In this document: piece by piece, positions 5,839 to 7,572 of the stretch
How positions within the stretch are numbered: the stretch's first letter is position 1
How the letters are laid out: each line of letters starts with the position of its first letter
Source of the DNA: an uncultured Clostridia bacterium
GTDB taxonomy: Bacteria > Bacillota_A > Clostridia > Christensenellales > CAG-138
NCBI GenBank assembly: GCA_937877295.1
Contig: CALFIV010000158.1
Coordinates: 1 to 7,572 of the forward strand
Reading direction: 5' to 3'
DNA length: 7,572 nt
Program-made: the position numbers and the translations under genes
Notes under the pieces: generated by a model
The model's database searches: none
The model's input: the letters and a program-made list of their open reading frames with translations, nothing else
What the model was told of the DNA's origin: nothing

Positions 5839-6768
5839 TTATTTGCGCCGTGTCACGCGCTGTGCGCGGAACGACGTCCCGCCGTTTGCGGCGATCTCCG
5901 AAAGCACCGCATAGCGCTCGCTCTTCTCGCCGTTTTTGACCGTATATATCGAATTGATCATGATCGTATCGCCGATCACCTGCGCGCTCGCGAATGCGCC
6001 GGACTGTGTCAGCTCCGCGATTTGCCGGACGTCTTTGCGGTCGCCGAGTGCATACACGTTGATAACCGTCATAATGCGTTTTTCCGTCTCCTCCGGCGCT
6101 TCGAAATTCTCCACCGTGCCGAACAGATAGAGCATGTCGCCCGAAAGCAAAAGTCCGTCCTCGCTGCGCGTACGCGCGTCGTCCGCAATGTCCGGCAGAG
6201 TAATCACGGTTTGTTCGGTTTCATCGTCTCGGATGATTTCGATCGTTCGATCCTCCGGATTGAGCAGATAGTTCCATGTTCCGTCGGTGACAGCCATTCC
6301 TGCTTCACCTGCGCGTTTGAGCTGAATGTCGGCCTGCTTTGTGCTGTTATCCTCCGCGTGCGGAACGTTTGTGATATCAACGCTCGCCGTCTCGGTATCG
6401 GGCAGGGCATCGGTCTCTCCACTGTCCGTCATGCCTTCCGCAACAGCGTTTGCGCCGTACAGCATACCGTCCGCCGTCATGATCGCATCGGGCACGGCCA
6501 TCGGTTCTTCCGCCACTGCTTCTTCATAGAAGCTCTCCGCCGCCATCGGCGCTGCGTTCTTGGATGCATCCGCATTGACGCCGACCGTAACCGCAACGAA
6601 CACCGCGGCTGCCGCTGCAGCGGCAGTCGGGATCGCCACAAACCAGCGTTTGCGGATTTCACGCTGTTTCGCGGTCTTTTGCGCATATCGCGATGCGATC
6701 TCGTTTTGCAGACTCTCGCGGACGTGTACGCGATCGTTTTCGCTGCGGTAAGCGTCTTCAAACTTCAT
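5839..6768 (-). CDS. Membrane anti-sigma-like protein with short beta-propeller-like region
   Basis: I read a 309-residue protein from the ATG at 6766-6768, because TGGGAGG (6774-6780) lies 5 nt upstream; the earlier ATG at 6786 would place that site inside the coding sequence. The charged cytoplasmic N-terminus (1-42) ends in the basic KTAKQREIRKRW. A single membrane segment rich in alanine (43-64) follows, then an acidic extracytoplasmic stretch (70-155). Residues 157-278 contain GMAVTDGTWNYLL, LLLSGDMLYLFG, VINVYALGDRKDVRQIAEL and AQVIGDTIMINSIYTV, which resemble the opening blades of the clostridial Beta_propel proteins. Those are usually about twice as long. The start overlaps the sigma factor end by 11 bp, the typical arrangement for a cognate anti-sigma factor. 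It would hold the sigma factor at the membrane through its N-terminus, but no zinc-binding anti-sigma motif is visible, so this role is inferred from context. The gene may be a truncated family member. Confidence 0.78.
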   Translation of the reverse strand: MKFEDAYRSENDRVHVRESLQNEIASRYAQKTAKQREIRKRWFVAIPTAAAAAAAVFVAVTVGVNADASKNAAPMAAESFYEEAVAEEPMAVPDAIMTADGMLYGANAVAEGMTDSGETDALPDTETASVDITNVPHAEDNSTKQADIQLKRAGEAGMAVTDGTWNYLLNPEDRTIEIIRDDETEQTVITLPDIADDARTRSEDGLLLSGDMLYLFGTVENFEAPEETEKRIMTVINVYALGDRKDVRQIAELTQSGAFASAQVIGDTIMINSIYTVKNGEKSERYAVLSEIAANGGTSFRAQRVTRRK

Positions 6769-7270
6769 ATGTTCCTCCCAATGCATCCTTCAGCATGCCT
6801 CTTGCTCTGTGCAGCCACGATTTGACCGTCGATTCCGTGGTGTGCATCAAAGATGCGATCTCCTTGACGGAATACGATTCATAGTAATACAGGTGGATCG
6901 CCGTCCGGTACTTATCCGGCAGCTGCATGACCGCGTCATAGACGGTGGAATCCGTCTCCTCTGCGTCGACCGAGAGCTCGCCTGCGGCGTCCTCCGGTAC
7001 GGAATGGCGGCGAAACGCGCTCGTCAACAGCGATTTCGTACAGTTGATCGTCACCTTGATCAGCCATGCCTTCTGGTGCTCCGCGCCGTCAAAGATCGGA
7101 TTGTTTTTCAGGCATCGCAAAAAAACCTCCTGCACCACGTCCTCGGCGTCCGAAACGCTTCGTGTGCGCACCAGCGCCAGGCGGTAGATCATATCGCCGT
7201 AGGTGACAAAGAGGGAATCAAGATCGTTGTTGACCGGTGCTGCCGGTGCGGTTTGCATGCATGTTTCCAA
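6758..7270 (-). CDS. ECF-type RNA polymerase sigma factor
   Basis: A 170-residue extracytoplasmic-function sigma factor. Region 2 (about 17-85) has DMIYRLALVRTRSVSDAEDV, VQEVFLRCLKN and QKAWLIKVTINCTKS. Region 4 (about 108-162) has AVMQLPDKYRTAIHLYYYE, then the helix-turn-helix YSVKEIASLMHTTESTVKSW and LHRARGMLKDAL. The linker between them is short and acidic, with no region 3, as usual for ECF factors. The start is a TTG at 7268-7270: GAGGAG (7279-7284) lies 8 nt upstream, whereas the ATG four codons later would be 20 nt away. It overlaps the following membrane protein gene, which is probably its regulator. The regulon is unknown. I cannot assign a confident promoter; repeated CCGAA elements lie just upstream. 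Confidence 0.93.
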   Translation of the reverse strand: METCMQTAPAAPVNNDLDSLFVTYGDMIYRLALVRTRSVSDAEDVVQEVFLRCLKNNPIFDGAEHQKAWLIKVTINCTKSLLTSAFRRHSVPEDAAGELSVDAEETDSTVYDAVMQLPDKYRTAIHLYYYESYSVKEIASLMHTTESTVKSWLHRARGMLKDALGGTYEV

Positions 7271-7294
7271 CGGATTTGCTCCTCACATAAAATA

Positions 7295-7329
7295 CCGAAA
7301 ACAAGCGTGTTCGGTTGCAGAAGTTTCGG
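7295..7329. repeat. Three CCGAAA-type half-sites upstream of the sigma factor
   Basis: On the minus strand CCGAAACT (7322-7329) and CCGAACAC (7307-7314) are direct repeats 15 bp apart. The second forms an inverted repeat with GTTTTCGG (7295-7302) across 4 bp, with one mismatch. They fill the space between the upstream terminator and the ribosome site, so they may be promoter or operator elements. No standard ECF or sigma-A hexamer pair stands out. Confidence 0.4.
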
Positions 7330-7339
7330 CTTTTTCAAA

Positions 7340-7374
7340 GAAAATCTCTCGCGCCGATCATGTCCGCGCGAGAG
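7340..7374 (-). terminator. Intrinsic terminator of the beta-lactamase-like gene
   Basis: On the minus strand CTCTCGCGC (7366-7374) pairs perfectly with GCGCGAGAG (7346-7354) around an 11-nt loop, followed by ATTTTCTTT. It begins about 9 bp after the stop codon. Confidence 0.88.
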
Positions 7375-7383
7375 CCCGATGCG

Positions 7384-7572
7384 TCAGTTCTTCAATTGAT
7401 CAAGCAGCGTATCGTAGATCGCGCGGATCATTGTCTCCCGAAATGCGTCGTCCTCGAGGCTTGTGCGGTCGCCCTTGTTTTCCCAGTTGCCCATGATGAG
7501 CAGCACGCACGGACAGCCGCAGTTTGCCGCCATCGTATCGTTTTTCGTTTCGACGCCGCCTGTCTTGCCCGC
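7384..7572 (-). CDS. Class A beta-lactamase-like serine hydrolase, C-terminal fragment
   Basis: Only the last 62 codons are in the window, ending in TGA at 7384-7386; the start and the catalytic Ser-x-x-Lys lie beyond the edge. The fragment opens AGKTGGVETKNDTMAANCGC. This matches the conserved KTG box and the following Asn-Asp strand of class A beta-lactamases and related serine hydrolases, in which the KTG strand lines the active site. It continues PCVLLIMGN, the usual hydrophobic beta strand, and ends with an amphipathic helix (DDAFRETMIRAIYDTLLDQL). Such proteins are usually exported and act on beta-lactams or peptidoglycan; resistance cannot be inferred from this piece. Three cysteines in a CGCPC cluster just after the KTG region are unusual for an exported enzyme. 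An amidase C-terminus was considered but lacks a KTG box. Confidence 0.68.
   Translation of the reverse strand, partial: AGKTGGVETKNDTMAANCGCPCVLLIMGNWENKGDRTSLEDDAFRETMIRAIYDTLLDQLKN

Noticed and set aside
6609..6626. Perfect 18-bp palindrome CTGCCGCTGCAGCGGCAG
   Set aside because: It falls in the run of alanine codons of the membrane segment, where GCN repeats easily create palindromes.
6769..6786. Upstream ATG for the membrane protein (adds MHWEEH)
   Set aside because: Its codons contain the TGGGAGG ribosome site that properly serves the ATG at 6768.
6022..6825. Plus-strand open frame of 267 codons
   Set aside because: Antisense to the membrane protein gene, with Arg/His/Cys-rich composition typical of a shadow.

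Overview
The window looks like a chromosomal segment from a Bacillota, most likely a moderately high-GC member of the Clostridia. The evidence is strong AGGAGG-type ribosome binding sites, compact U-tract terminators, a FakA/FakB fatty-acid kinase system and a clostridial-style ECF sigma factor paired with a membrane protein carrying a beta-propeller-like region. I see no mobile element, tRNA, rRNA or CRISPR array. Every supported gene lies on the minus strand, so transcription runs from high to low coordinates. The longest stretch without a gene is about 240 bases (4846-5087), and it holds a terminator, a dyad and a promoter.

Reading in the direction of transcription, the window opens with the last 62 codons of a class A beta-lactamase-like serine hydrolase (7384-7572), closed by an intrinsic terminator. 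Next comes a two-gene unit: an ECF sigma factor with a TTG start (6758-7270), overlapping by 11 bp a single-pass membrane protein (5839-6768). The latter resembles the N-terminal part of the clostridial anti-sigma/beta-propeller proteins but stops far short of the usual length. Its terminator overlaps the promoter of the next gene, a uridine kinase-family P-loop kinase (5088-5750), which has its own terminator.

An extended -10 promoter near 4953-4981 then starts what looks like a lipid-related operon: a two-domain GNAT-family protein (3727-4845), fatty acid kinase fakA (2058-3722), a DegV/FakB fatty-acid carrier (1143-2042) and a small alpha/beta hydrolase (412-1077). Gaps are 4, 15 and 65 bp. 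In the known pathway FakB holds a fatty acid and FakA phosphorylates it to an acyl-phosphate for phospholipid synthesis. The flanking hydrolase and GNAT protein may supply or use acyl groups, but that is inference.

The window ends with the N-terminal 100 codons of an XRE-family regulator (1-301), probably of the XRE-cupin type. It has its own sigma-A promoter and three half-sites that look like an autoregulatory operator.

Nothing here is clearly a new system. The most interesting points are the four-gene fatty-acid cluster, the shortened beta-propeller protein beside the sigma factor, the promoter nested in a terminator, several unassigned dyads at promoters, and a His-to-Ser change in the FakB-like protein.
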